DNA from: Rostratula benghalensis
Lineage: Eukaryota; Chordata; Aves; Charadriiformes; Rostratulidae
Length of the DNA stretch: 64,000 bases
NCBI GenBank assembly: GCA_013399305.1
Contig: VXAI01000446.1
Location: 186,001-250,000, forward strand
Reading direction: 5' to 3'
Part shown: in pieces, positions 24,458 to 37,600 of the stretch
Layout of the letters: each line of letters begins with the position of its first letter
How positions within the stretch are numbered: position 1 is the stretch's first letter
Made by a program: the position numbers and the translations under genes
The notes under the pieces: generated by a model
What the model saw: the letters and a program-made list of their open reading frames with translations, nothing else
Database searches by the model: none
Told to the model about the DNA's origin: nothing

Positions 24458-27400
24458 GGCTAAGCCTGTTGTTGCGTAGCTTCCTTTTCAAAGTGATGAT
24501 TTCACATTTTTAATGCATGTAAAGGATCAAGGAAAACAAAAGAGGTTGTCTCTGTTATTTTTTGAGCTTGTTCCCTGATTTTACCATTTAAGTCACAGCA
24601 ACAGGCCTTATTGTTTCCTTTGTTTACTGTCCTCTTCATTTCCTGAGGGTTTCTATACCATGAAGAATGATCTGGTGAAGGTTCTTGCCTGAGGGAAGCT
24701 ATGCCTTTTTGCACATAGAGCTGTAAGCATTGCGTTTCTGTATGAGAACTGCTTTGAGCACAGTTCCTTTTTTGCTGTTTCCTTAATCCAAGCTTTTGTG
24801 TTTTAAAGACAGGAGGTATAGAGTGTTACCAGTTGCAGCAGCTGTGTTATTTTCATCATCTTTTCCAGAACAGAAACACACATCCTGGAGCATATGTCAT
24901 TGCTCTTAACTTTGGTTCCTTTGCTTGGTTTCTGGACAACCATTTTCAATTATCTTTAGAATGTTCTTTCTGGTACTGACTTAGTGTCAAAAGACTTGAG
25001 TTGGAGCAGGCTTTTAAGTAAAGTAGTCTCTTTCCTTTGGGCCATTCTATGATTCCTGACTGCAGTGAGCATCAGAGAGCAGATTGTCCAAGGCTGAGCT
25101 TCAAGATTTGGTGTCTGCGCTTTTGCAAATCTTTCCTTTGCCTTGTCAGCCTCGTATAACACAACTGCTGAGCGCCTAAACCCCGTTTAGCTTGACAGCG
25201 AGGTGACCAGCAGGTGGCAGTTTCACACAATACTAACCTCTTGGGACAAAACCACATTTTTAAATAGTAAATAATAACTGCTAAAGTGGATTTATTTTGT
25301 TTTTACCTAAATTATAGCTTTTGCTCGTACTTCATTGCTCCTTTATTAAAGCCTCAGAGCAATACTCTTTACAAAGCAGTGACTTTTTTCAACACAAAAA
25401 TGTAGTTTTGCTTTATGACCTGAAGCCCTTGTCTCACTAACAAAGGCACAGAAATTTGTCACTTACATGTGCTGATGTGGCCTTCTTAATTTAATGCCAA
25501 CAGTTTGCTTTTGGAGTCAAAATACAGCTTTGTACTGTCATGTTAGCACCAAAAATGAAAGGGTATATACATGGAGAATAGTGAGTGTCATATAAAGCAT
25601 TGCAAGGAGAATATGTGAGTGAGAATGAGTGAGTCTTTGGAGCATCATCATCACCACATTCCCCTTTGAGGCTTCTGTTCTGATTTGCCTTGATAGTGGC
25701 ACACATGATAACAACCTGGACCCTGAGATCTATATTTCTGGAGCTAGTCATTAATAACTTTTAGCTCTCTCAGCTGCCAGATAAATATAATAGCTTCTCA
25801 CCCCTAAGAATACTTCCATCTTCAGAATTTATCCACTTCTACATATGATGTGTTTAAACTAATTAATTTATTCTCGTTGCTAGTAGGGAAATACACTATT
25901 AATGAAACAAGAGCAGACTTGAGACAAACTCCCTCCAGGATTCTTCCCTCAGAGTGACTGGAGCAGTCTGTTTCAGAAGAACCAAAAGAAACCTTGCACA
26001 GGCTGCTGTCATGTAGCAGAGGTTTGAGCTATTGACTACAGTGAATTCATGATCAGTTCCCTTAGACAATTCAGCTTAAGGATGCAGAAAGAACTCTGGT
26101 AGCCACTCCTAAAGTTTTACTTGACTTCAGAACAGACCCAGGTGGTTGTTGCTCCCATGGCAGTGACCAGAATTGGGATTTCATCTTGCGTTCCTGCTAA
26201 CTACAGCCTCCATATTTTCCCTTTTCTACTACAGGCAGTAATGCTTCCACTTTACAAAACTTTTAATTCTGCATTTAGTCTAGCTGGGATTTTTTTTCCA
26301 TTCTTTCTAATCAGTTGTCAGATAGGCAAGGACCTTAGTATAAGTTCTCCCTGCAGTCTGCCTGGGGCAACTCTGCAAACTGAAAGTCAGGTTTTCTGAG
26401 CGTAGCCTAGTGAGGAACCAGAACTGGCACAGTAAAAGGGAGGTTTTTAGTTCCTTTTTCTTCATTTGGATGTGAACTCAATTTGAAAATCTTGTGCTCC
26501 TTCTTAAGCATGAGGGCCAAATGAAGATGTAAGTCTTGTTTTCTGAATTGTGGCCAATGCTCTTAGGAGGAGGAATTGACATTTTCTCTACAGCTACATT
26601 AGTAGCTCTGTACATAGGGTCTACAAATGTGTATGTAAAGCCCACAAACCTGTATCCTCTCTGTTGGTGATAAGGGAGGTCCTTGACAGGAAATTTCCCC
26701 AAACTTTTCCCATTACACTCTTCCCTCAATGAAGAGATGAGCTGAGACCTGCGGGAGCTTCTGTGGGCAGTAGGGAGGACTGTCTAACCTCCCATGCTCC
26801 TTGTGTCCTGGGAGAAGCAAATGGCCTGAGTTTTCAGAACCAGCTGCACCTGTGAGAGTGCACCTGGGGGTTTCCCAGATGTTTGAAGGAGACCATGGAA
26901 AAGTAAATGCTGAATGAAGCAATGGGAACTTACGTGTAGATTCACAGCTCTGTACAATGCTATTTTTCTCTGTAGATCTCTGCCCACTCCTCTGCAGCTG
27001 TATATCACAGGTTTCAGGGTAAGACAGGCATGAGGATGCTGCCAAAGCTGCCGAGTCCTGTTTCTATATGAAACTCCGGGGGCAAATGTGCTCAGAGAGC
27101 ACTCTCAACATGAATGTTTTCTACAAAGGAACGGACACTGGTTACTTGACTTTCTTTGGGATACAGTCAGGGCACAAGCTTTTGCCTTGGTAACACTGGC
27201 AAGGTTCGTGTTCTACATGAACTAGCCAGAAGCAGCCTGACAGTATGGCTTCTGGCAGGAGGTCTGAATTTAGTAGAATTTCTAGCACCTGCTTAAAGAC
27301 CTTAGCTGGAAGAAATGCTGGTTGCTTAGGTTTTGGCAAACCCAGGCCAATATCTGCATGTGAACGGAGGTGTTGAAGTCCCTGGTTTACTCTGCTGAGT

Positions 27401-29393
27401 TGGGCACATGGCTTGACTGAATGTGGCTCTTTCAACCAGTAAAACTTTTGTTTCAGATAGGTTACTTCCACTGTATGAATTGAGCACACAGAGTGAGCTC
27501 TAACTAAAATGCCTTTCTGGGACTTGCTTTAGTGTATACCAAATCAAAAGAGATACTCTCATCTGAAGTTCAGCTCAACAGCAACATGGATTTTTGAATG
27601 AAACCCACTTCTACAAATGGTGAATATAGGTCATGAGAAGTATCACTGAATTCATGTTACACAAAGTCTTCCTTGTTCTTTATTTTTGCTTCTGTGAGGC
27701 AAAAGAGAGGATATTAAAAATGTGAGGTAAGAACTCCCTAAAGAAAGGCTTTGCTTTAGCAGATTCAACAGAGGGACTGAAGGCTTTAGTGCAGCGTGTT
27801 ACTGACTTCTATGCAGGACCACTGCAAAAGGAAACCCGTTTGAGACTCCAGTGGGAACATGGAACAGACCTTCATGCTGCATTACTTTCATAACTGATGA
27901 AACCCCAAGCTCTCTTGCTGTCTCACGTTGCCAACTTCCAGAGGTAGTCATGAGATTTATGTGCGTAACATTCAATGGTATTCTTCATCCTGTTTTCTCT
28001 TCATGAATCGTTTGAGATCTGCTTTTGATTTCTGCTGATTTCAGGTTTATTTTGGGGTGGTTCTGTGTGTAATTTCTCAACGGGTAGCTTGGACGGGTGG
28101 TTTTCACTGTGTTGGTGCGCACAGTCTCTGGAAGCTAGCAAGTCAACAGCCTGGTGTGACTGTAGGTGGGGAAGTTACAAAGATGCCCTGCTTCTTTCAC
28201 CCCTTAACGCCATCTGCTTTAGCAGCCTCTGTGTGACACGTGAAAGAGGAGAGGCTGTGCAACTGCTCCCAGTGCTAGCTCACCAAAGCTCACCTGTCAG
28301 CACTGCAGTCAGAGGCAAGTTTGCAAGATGCGCAGGCATACATGAACTAGTTTGAACACCCAGCTGCTGAGAGAAGCTGCAGTGACAAGGACTTCAGTGT
28401 GCCTGTCTGTGCATGCATGACTGTGGTCCCAGGCTGGCTTTGAGAGCAAGCACATTAGCCTAGGCTCATGGGATCATCACTGTTCTTGATCCTCTTGCTG
28501 ACTCAATCCAGGTTAGTTCATGTCTCGCATCCAGCTGCAGTAGGGACACGGACTGTTACGTGCTAATTATTCCTGTTGCCTGACTCAGTACAGGAAACTT
28601 GAACCAAATGTGACTGCTACTCATACACAGACAGACATCTGAGTGTTTGAGGAGAAATGGGTAGGCTGCAAACAGATGGTGCTGAATGTGGCGTGTGTGA
28701 GCAGCAGGAAGGGAGAAGCAAGGACAGGGCAGATCTGAGAGTATGCGTGTGACCATGACAAACACCTTGCCCATTTAGCTTTAAGATTTGGTGGGGTCAT
28801 TTGGGGGAATTGTTGGGTTTTTCTGGAAGGTGGAAAACCAGTTGCATCTTGGAGTTCAAAAACAGACCAGGTGATCTCTTAAAAGAGTATAAAGTACTAA
28901 GACATCCTGGAAGGGTCTGTTATAGAACTTAATGCATGTTAGAAAACACAAGTGCTTGTTCATGGGAAACTCATGTCTGTAAGTACAGACATGGTCTCAG
29001 TGTGAGAAATACGGTTGGCTTGGGTTTTTTTACTTTCTTTTTACTCTAGAACTCAGTGCTTTCTTGAGGACGATGAGAAGTAGCTTCACTTAGGCATCTG
29101 TGTGCAAAAGTTCTGAAGGAATTCGTGCTTTCCTTTGTTTCTATTAGGCTGATCAGTATGAGACATTTCTTTGTGTGGAAGAATGTGCACTAACCCTGGA
29201 ATGGATGTGGAATATCCCAGGTTCAGATCTTCACTGTCTGAGAGGTCATGAGGGCTATGATGATTTACACTGCCCAAGGATTTAGTCTCTGGTGCTGAGC
29301 ATATATGAAGGCTGCATCATTTGTTCCTTATCAAGGCTGAGGTATGAATCAGAACTTGCTTCGGAGGGCGAAGTGGGAGGTGTGAAGCTCACA

Positions 29394-29430
29394 TAAAAAT
29401 AAAAAAAAAAAGAGAAAGAAAAAAAAAAAG
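29394..29430. repeat. A-rich low-complexity tract
   Basis: This is an almost pure A tract with a few G interruptions. No retrocopy body was recognised upstream of it, so I do not call it an mRNA retrocopy tail. Confidence 0.7.
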
Positions 29431-32400
29431 ACTGAGTTTATTGTACTATGCTTGCTTTGATGTTACTTACATTGAATTAAAAAAAAAAAATTAAAAACAA
29501 AGAAGTGGTGCACTACTTGGGAAGCACACGATTAGCGACCAGTCTTGTACACAAGGTTTATCTCTGAAAGTTTGGCTTCTGCTCCCAGCCATACTACAGA
29601 TTCTTTATATGACCTTGAGAAAGCACTTAAGGTTCTAGCAGCTGCCTCAGTCTGTGTTGTGTAATGAGGTGTGTGTACCCCCTCACCCCCACCACCTTGT
29701 TGACTGAAGTAATGCTTTTTCTTCAAATATGCTTTAGATATGTTTGAGGAGTTGTTTTCTGGTCAATGGTCCATAGCTAGAGTATGAAAATTCGCTCCGC
29801 ATTGTGACACACTATGCAGCTCATTGCCATTATCCTCTGCCTCTGTTCATGATAGTTATGTCCCTCATGCTTCAGAAGGAAGTCAGCTATGTGCTTACTG
29901 TGATGATCAGTGGCCCATCTCTGCATCCAGCAGAGACTTTGGGGAAGGCTTTGGCTTTGATGTTTTTTATCCCACTCTTTTGATGCCTAATCAAAGTACT
30001 AGAATTAGGAGACTTATTGTACTACTGCTCTGTAGTCTATTAAAAGAAGTAAGCACCTCCAGAAGGTGGTTTGGACTTGAGTGACTCATACCTCTGGAGA
30101 TACCTATTTTTTTTTGGCTCTGCCAAGAGAGTTTGACAAGGTGTAGTGTGACAGTCCTAAATTAGGTGATGTGATTTACATAAGGCTGCTGGAATAAATC
30201 CTGGCCTCATACTCTGTGGCCTTTGGTTCTGGATTGGTTTTAGCCATGTTTTCACGTATAATGTCATGCTGCAAAATAAAGATGCAGGTTATAGAATTTG
30301 TAATCTGAAATAGCAAATCTTTTTCAGTCATATGTCAGATATTGTTGCCTCAAATGAAGCTCAACTTTTCATTTCCTCTATTCTCCCTCGATTGATCAGG
30401 AAAGAAGTATGAGAACCTTTTCTAAGCATAGTTGCTTTTTAAACACTTAGTCAAACCTATGAGGTAGAGATCCATTTATTAATTTAGTTATTGTATTCTT
30501 AAAGGTAAATGTTTGTGTTTGCAGACCACAGAACTTTCTGAAATATCAGACTACTGCTTATATATTCATACTTCTTATGTTATATGGCAGGATTACAGTG
30601 CTAATATTGACATATATAAAATAAACCCAAAACAACACACATACACACCCTCAACAGCAAAAAGCAGCAGCCAGGACATCTGCCAACAGCATTAATCCAC
30701 TTTTGGAAGAAAATTACTTATGAGTTCAATTCCTGTCCTGGGAATAAGACAACATCAAAGAGATGAGGAAGTGAGATAAAGCTCAGGTTCAGATTGTCAA
30801 ACACAATATATCTCTATGATTTTATATCATCTGTATACTTAAAATTCTTGCAGGGCCATGTTCCTACCAGCGCTGAGGAGTTCTTTGTTTTAGTTCCCTC
30901 TTACCAGGAGCGTCAGGTTTATAGTAGATACCAATTGGTGTTTTCAGCAAGTTAACTGTGAGATTACTGAACAACTGTCTTCTCTCAATCACTTTGTCCT
31001 GCTCACCTGCATTTCTGTAGTGAGGGGAACCAATGACAAGAGGTTTCTTCAGAGGCCATATGGCTGTAACTTCTTTGACTGTTCAGATGGAGGTCTTGCC
31101 TGCTGGTTGGTGGCAGGTGGTTTACTAGCACAGGAGCTGCAGATTTCTGAATGCTGTGACTGACACATTGACTTTCCAGCATTGTTGTCGGATGAACTAC
31201 ACAGTCCACAGACCTTAATGGAAGGTCTGATGCTGGGTATCCGTCTTCCACACTTGGATCGTCTTGGCTGGAAGAGGAGATAAGGCATACACAGTCTGGG
31301 TTATCCTTGTACTCCACTCTTACCATTCTTGCTGACAACAGCTGCAGGAATCCACTGGGGTCTGCTGCAGTCCTTGATTGGTTCTTGTGTTTATAGAGCC
31401 ACTAACCCTGCTTAGGAGAACGCGTCACTGTTGGTCTAAAGAGAAGTGTTTCTGTACTGCACACAGCGCATGTGCTTTGCCTAATTTCAGGTTATCCTTT
31501 GAACAGCTGTGTGTGGTGGTCAAACTACATTACAACACTGCTTGTGAATCCTTTGGTCTCTGGTCATGACTCAAAGTACAACCACCAGGAACATAAGAAA
31601 TTTTACCGTGACTCAGGACAGAGATGTTCCTTGCCAAACCAAGGTTTAATTGCCTCTAACGTGTAGCCTGATACAGAGCTTGCTGCTTTGGTCTTATGGT
31701 GAACAGGTCAAGGCATGACCAGAGGCAGCTGGATTTGCATCTAGTTATCTAGTGGCAAAGGCTGCAGTTAGTTTTCTGAGTGGCTCTTAAAGACACAGCT
31801 GTCCATAAGCAGCCTTCCTGCTGTTGGTGCTGTTTAATCATCTAACAACAACCTAAGCTCTAGCTATATTTATTGACTATAAACCTGATTCATGATCTGC
31901 ATACAGTTGTCAGAGGAAGAGGCAAATATGATGCTTATTAAGTGATGTTTTTAATTTTTCTGTCTGCTTTTGTCTCTTCTTTTGGAACCGAATTGTATTT
32001 TTCTGTAAAATGCATGAAATAAGAAGATGCTTGTATTTGACAGAGCTTTCATCTTGCTTGGTGTGGTGTGGGGTCAGTCACCAAGCCACACACACGTGCT
32101 CCTGTATATCTCAAGGTGTGAAGATACTTTTTGGAGAGTGATTCTTTGTTAATACATCAAAAGGTTATCTGGGAACTCTGTGTAAAACATGGGAATGGAT
32201 GATTATCAGCCACCAAAATAGCGCTGGCTCTTTTATCTGTGGAAAACATGCCTTTTTTCGCAACTTCCTCATTTTAGATGTTTATTACATCAAGACTTTA
32301 TCTGCCTGGTTTCAGATTTTAATGTACTGATATAAAGACCTTTAAAAAGAGTTTAATCCTGAGTGGCTTAATGTTATCCACAGCTTTTCTAAGCACAATT

Positions 32401-34487
32401 AAAGTGTAGATATAGGTAAGATGATATACATACGTAGATTCTGTTAATAAGGGGCTATGCGTTTACTTTTGTTTATTATGCAGTCTGCCTTCACATATGG
32501 ACATATCCACATATAAGACCTGGTGTGTGCAAATCTTACACTATGCTTCTGCTGCTCCGAGGAGCACAAACATAACACAGACAGTGTTCTCATACTTAAA
32601 AATAAGGTCTTATTCCTGGCAGGAACCTGCCTAAAAACTTGATTTACCGTGCTGTTTTCTAGTAGCTCTGTGATTTTAGAATTCAGGTATTTCCAGAAGA
32701 AAACTGCAATGAAATAGAGTGCTAAACACTCTCTGACATTGTCTCATGCACTGTCTCAAGCCATGCTCTAAAAACTTCTGGTATTTCCTGAGATTACCTT
32801 GTGCTGTAAACTGTAAGAAAATTTAAATATATGGTCGGGGTCTGGCTTTCAAAGGACGTATTTGTCAAGAAGATACTTCCTGTTGCATTACAAGCATTTA
32901 TCTTATTTCTACAAATGTAAAAGTTTTCTTAAATGAAGTTTTACATTATTTTAGGGAGGAATATGATAATGCTTTCATATTGGAGATACAAGAGTCCACA
33001 AATTCTTCCTGCTTCGGTGTAACTGAAATGTCACTGAAGCCAGTTTCAATATTCTTCCTCACTTTATCTGGCTATGTTGGGCTATGAGTTCAACTCTAGT
33101 TTACTTGTCTGTCTATGAAGTATTAGCTAACAGGTTGCCTGCTATTACTAAGCACTTCAGCAGCAGAGAGGATACTACACTGTGTGGCTGGTAGTAAGAA
33201 TTGATGCAGATATGCAAAATGTGGCTAAACAATGCCCTCGTGCCTGAGAACTAAGGAGGTGGGTGCTATTTTGGAGAGCAGTGACGTTAGAGGTACACAT
33301 TCCTTACTTCTTTCCACTCTGCTTGCTTTGGGGCCTGCTTCTTTGTGGGGGTTTTTTTTGACAACTCTTTGAACTAGAGGGAATACAATTAAATATTCGT
33401 CTTCATGGGATTAATGGGTTTTTCCCATTAAATGCAACACTATGGTATGTTGCAAAACAGTTCACAAAATGGACCTACTCCCCAGAGGTGTTTGGCATCC
33501 CTTAAAGGAAGAAATTCTTTTAATAGTCTCCTGGCCAAAAAAACTGACCAGATCCTGCCTTGTTCTTTTTATGGGAAGAAAAATTTGTTGTATGGAAATT
33601 TAGTGATTAAAAACTGAACAGGAAGATAGGAATGCCGGAACTCACAGTGCAGCCTCCTCCAAATATGTCTCTGGAAATGAAGCTCCTAAGTCAGTGTTAC
33701 TTGTGAAAATTCATCATGCTGGTCTGATTTTTAGATGAGAAAATGTTAAGAGGTTTAAGAGGTTATGTTTTTGCAATGGTGTGAATAGGTAAGATATAAT
33801 GGTGCTGTTACTAATGCTAAGAACTTGCATGAACACCTACGGCAAGTATCTCTCAGCCTTCCTTTGGCTTTGCAAGCTATTTTTGAAGGGCTGACTCTTC
33901 TTTAGTATTTGTTGTATTTTGATAAAAACAAAACAGAAAAAGGCTTTCTTTTTTTAAATGAAGGACGTCCTCATTTAATGAGGCTTGAAGTGTTTACAGG
34001 TGTTTCCTCACAAGTTCAAATTTAGTGGCCCTAGGGAGTTGAGATTCTCATAAGGCAGGAGCAAACACTCAAGTTTTGTATTTTAAGTGTTGTGCATTTA
34101 AAGGGCCAGGCAGAGGCAGACACGGTGAGTGGACTGGTTCAATCCAGTGAAGTGTTCAGAGCCAATAGTTATGCCATCTGAAGCAGCAAAATGCTGTCTA
34201 ATGTGAAACAAGACCATTGTTAGTGCCACAGAAGGTAAAAATCTTACTAAAAGACCCTGTGTTTTTTTTCTGCGGTATGACCTTCCAACCTAATTTTGTA
34301 AATCTGTGGTAAAAGCCCCTGAGTGAAGGTTCCAGGTTTGATTGTTCAAATATGTTTTGGTGATAATGAGTGACTTTCTGTGCATAATACCTTCCAGAGT
34401 TCAGTGCTTTTGGAGGAACTGTTAGCATCACGAAGAACAACACAGAGCAAGGGAAAATATAGAAGTGGTTGTGGTTGGAGGATGTGA

Positions 34488-34530
34488 TGACATCACAGGG
34501 TTCAGCGGGAACATGGGGCTTTTAAAAAGC
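34488..34530 (+). promoter_or_regulatory. POU2AF1: POU2AF1 core promoter: CRE-like site and TATA-like box
   Basis: TGACATCA (34488-34495), within the near-palindrome GTGATGACATCAC, is a one-base variant of the CREB/ATF site. A TATA-like TTTTAAAA lies at about 34520-34527, which would place the start of transcription near 34550. That is about 100 bases before the ATG at 34649. CREB/ATF and XBP1-type control of mammalian POU2AF1 has been reported; control here is inferred. Confidence 0.55.
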
Positions 34531-34648
34531 TGAAAGAGACATCCTGACAGTCAGTTATCGCATCCCCGTAAAGGAGTCAAACACACATTAGTTATTAACA
34601 AGCCAAGCAATCTTCAAGAGAAAAAAAGCCTCCGTCCTGACACAGAAT

Positions 34649-34664
34649 ATGCACTGGCAAAAAT
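34649..34664 (+). CDS. POU2AF1: POU2AF1 exon 1, coding part
   Basis: ATG CAC TGG CAA AAA T precedes donor GTAAGTGAG. It encodes MHWQK, matching the MLWQK start of mammalian OCA-B. An in-frame TAG at 34589-34591 and A at position -3 support this start. The exon probably begins near 34550. The single leftover T completes a Ser codon with exon 2. Confidence 0.85.
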
Positions 34665-37600
34665 GTAAGTGAGCTCTGATTTGTTTTTCATAACTGTGAT
34701 AAAAGCTGAAGGTTGTAATGAATTAGCATAGCATGGGAGACAATACTCATGAAGAGAAGCATGGCTCAAGAGAGGCAAATGATAAGGCATGATGCTAATT
34801 TTCCAACAGGGATATTAATACAGGGCGGTATTGCTGCTTTGTTGGCATTCATCACTATGAATCAAGTGGAAGACTATGATTCATAAAAACAATAACAGGA
34901 TGCAGATATTATATCAAAGGTTACAGTGGTTACATACCAGAAAATTTTCCTTTTTAAAAGTGAAACCTGTGAGAAATCTTATTTCTGTGCCTTTTTTGAT
35001 ACGTACTTTCTTCAACTAATAAAAAAGATAAGGAGCAAAGCACTTGAGGGCAATACAGTTATGACTCTACAGGAAATCAGTTTTCTTGTTTTCAAGATAA
35101 TTTCACTCCTTTTGGCTTACCTTTGCTCAAATACAAATCATAACACAGGTAGGTGTTTGCTTCTTGAAAGTTTTTCATTCACACTCTATGGATCTGTAGA
35201 TGATGCTAATTTTTGCAACTGTGCTGCCATCCTTCACATTTCACCATGATGTTCCATTAACGTGGAATAATCCAATATACCTGAATGGAAGAAGCTAAAT
35301 GCCTAAATGTTTGCCAGTGACTTACCTCATGGAATTGTCATTAACCTTTCTTACATAATAGCTTGCAGGTTGCTCAGTGGCTAGTTCACTATGCATATGC
35401 CTTTCTGACCTTATTAGCAGCTAAGTCTGTTCTCTCTGTGATACATTTCTTGAGCTTTTTTTTCGGTTGAACGATTTGGAAGCTCAAATGTATATTTGTG
35501 AAATAATACTGTAATGTGCTGTATCAAGAAGTTCTGACTGCTTATTCAACCATGTTTCAATTTGTCTGACAAGTATTAAGCAGCAAGTGGGAGTGCTATG
35601 GCAACACACCTTCGTTCCCTCTCGTGTTTTTTTCAGAATCAGTTAGGTATATGAAGTGGAGCATACTGCAAGATGATTAGATTCAAATCTTGAATCTAAT
35701 CTCCCATCTCAGAAGTCCATTAAGGTTTTTCTTGTTGGTGGTGGTTTTTTTTTTTTTTTGTTTTGTTTTGTTTTGTTTTGTTTGTTTTCCCCTGCAATGA
35801 CAAACCAATACTAACAACCTGATATTTTAAGTTTAACAAAGTTTGTAACTGAACTGGTATTTTTCCTTTGCTTTTTTCCTTTGATATGTGCAGTGCTTTC
35901 AAAGGCAAGCAGGAATTACAACCTTGTGTGAGAAGAGATCAAAACCTGTACCTTGATGTCAGCTGTTCCCTGTTGATAGTTTCTAGATATGAAAAACTTT
36001 TGGCCAATACCTGCCCGTCCCTCCATCATCCCCAAGCTTCGCAAGACTTGAAGTGCCATGAGACATAGTAACTCTTTGATTTGACTTCTGTTGCTGAGGA
36101 AGTCCTTTTCACACCAGTCAGATGGAGCAGCCAGCGGGGTGCCCAGACTTCTCTCCAACTCCTGGGCTGATTGCTAGAGCATCCTGACATTATGCTTCCT
36201 AAGACGCAGAAGGAATTGAGGGGAAATTTCTGTAGGTGGCCCTTGGCTGAGTCTGTGCTCAGTATTGGTATTTGCTTTCTTTGTCTGCTGTGTCATTGCA
36301 TGGTTAGGGTTCCTTATTCCAACATGGAACTGTTACCTCATTAATCCTTTTCTATACTGTTGCAGTAATGAATGATGTGCTTTGGCTTTGAAGATAGGCA
36401 GGAAGAGTATTCTGATGACTTGGATGCAGGCAGCTTGGGTGCAATTGCCTGCTCTACTAGAGACCCCTGTGTGACTGTAGGAAGGTTGCTCAGGCCAGTG
36501 TAGATATTCAGGTGCCAAGTCCCAAGGGCTTCAGTGGAAGTTAGACTTTTTAATATGTCTGCGACTCTCAATTTGGTGTCTCTGGTGCACCTATATTTCC
36601 TGTTAGTGTGACCAGCTGTGCCTCAAGTTTCCTGCACTATCTGGTTCAAATCACCTGTGACCACCTGGATGTCCCAATGCCCACATGCAAGTCATTGGCT
36701 TTCTCCAAATTATAAATTCATGCAGAGGCAGTGTAGGTGACCAGGGAACCTGGTGTGTGCTGGCATGAGGCCTGGGCCCTAGCCTAATGTGAGAACGTAA
36801 AGGCCCTGCTCTGCTTCCTACATATGAAATAGGAGGAGCTGTCCTCTGCCATGCAGAGAGTTTCAGTACAGTTAAAACCAAAATTAGTTACTTGGGTATT
36901 CTAGCAAAAGAGCATCCTGGATAGATGGGCAATAAGTCTGTGGGGAGCTTCTGAGAGGTTGGTGAGACTTATCCCCAAGTATGGGACAAAGTAACCCATA
37001 TTAGGTGTAGAAACAGTTGGCTCTAAACCTGACAAGAACAACTGTTTTGTTTTGTGCACCTGTGGTACTGTGCTGCTAGACTGCCAGGTAGATGATACCT
37101 AGGCTGATACTTAGCCATGCATTCCCAGGAACAGATGTCAGGCTTTGACATTTCTTACCCTGCAAGCAAATTACTTCCCTGTGGTCTAAGCTGCTGTGCT
37201 ATGTGGCAACTAGACTGGTGAGGAGAACAGCCATGTACTGGGGCACGTGTGAAAGAGATCTTTATCTCACTTAGGGTCTGTCAGAGACAGCAGGGATTCT
37301 GCAGCACCTGTGGTACAAGACAGACAAAGAGAGGCAGAAACTGATGTGTCAGTGCAAGTCAACTGGAGTCCAGCATTTAATTTCCTAAGGCTTCTTTGCA
37401 AATTTCATATTATGGGCCTGGTTTCTGGAGGAGAATGGAATAAAAAATAAGACAGATATGAAGTCCAACTTCACATGCTTAAACAGCAGAATGACTTGGG
37501 AATACAGGGATACAGGTAGATTATGTACCATTATGTTGTCAGAGGAAGCAGAGGGCACTCTGGATGCTAAAGCATTCTTACCTTACTGGTACAGAGTTGG

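Larger units (their letters stand above)
7435..34480. other. Divergent intergenic region, about 27 kb
   Basis: This is the space between the two head-to-head OCA genes. It must contain the undetected first exon and promoter of the minus-strand gene, because exon 7189-7434 has a genuine acceptor. I see one CR1 fragment, a perfect kappa-B motif (22987-22996), octamers at 17070 and 31733, an AT dinucleotide tract near 24428-24457 and A-rich tracts near 29394-29430. Open frames here lack family similarity and splice support, except a weak Cys-rich candidate near 31.05-31.27 kb. No other gene is supported. Confidence 0.6.

Noticed and set aside
27142..27489. 115-codon minus-strand frame with several cysteines near its end
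   Set aside because: Looks protein-like in places, but I recognise no family and saw no convincing flanking splice sites.
29394..29430. A-rich tract as the tail of a processed pseudogene
   Set aside because: No upstream body resembling an mRNA and no evident target-site duplication.
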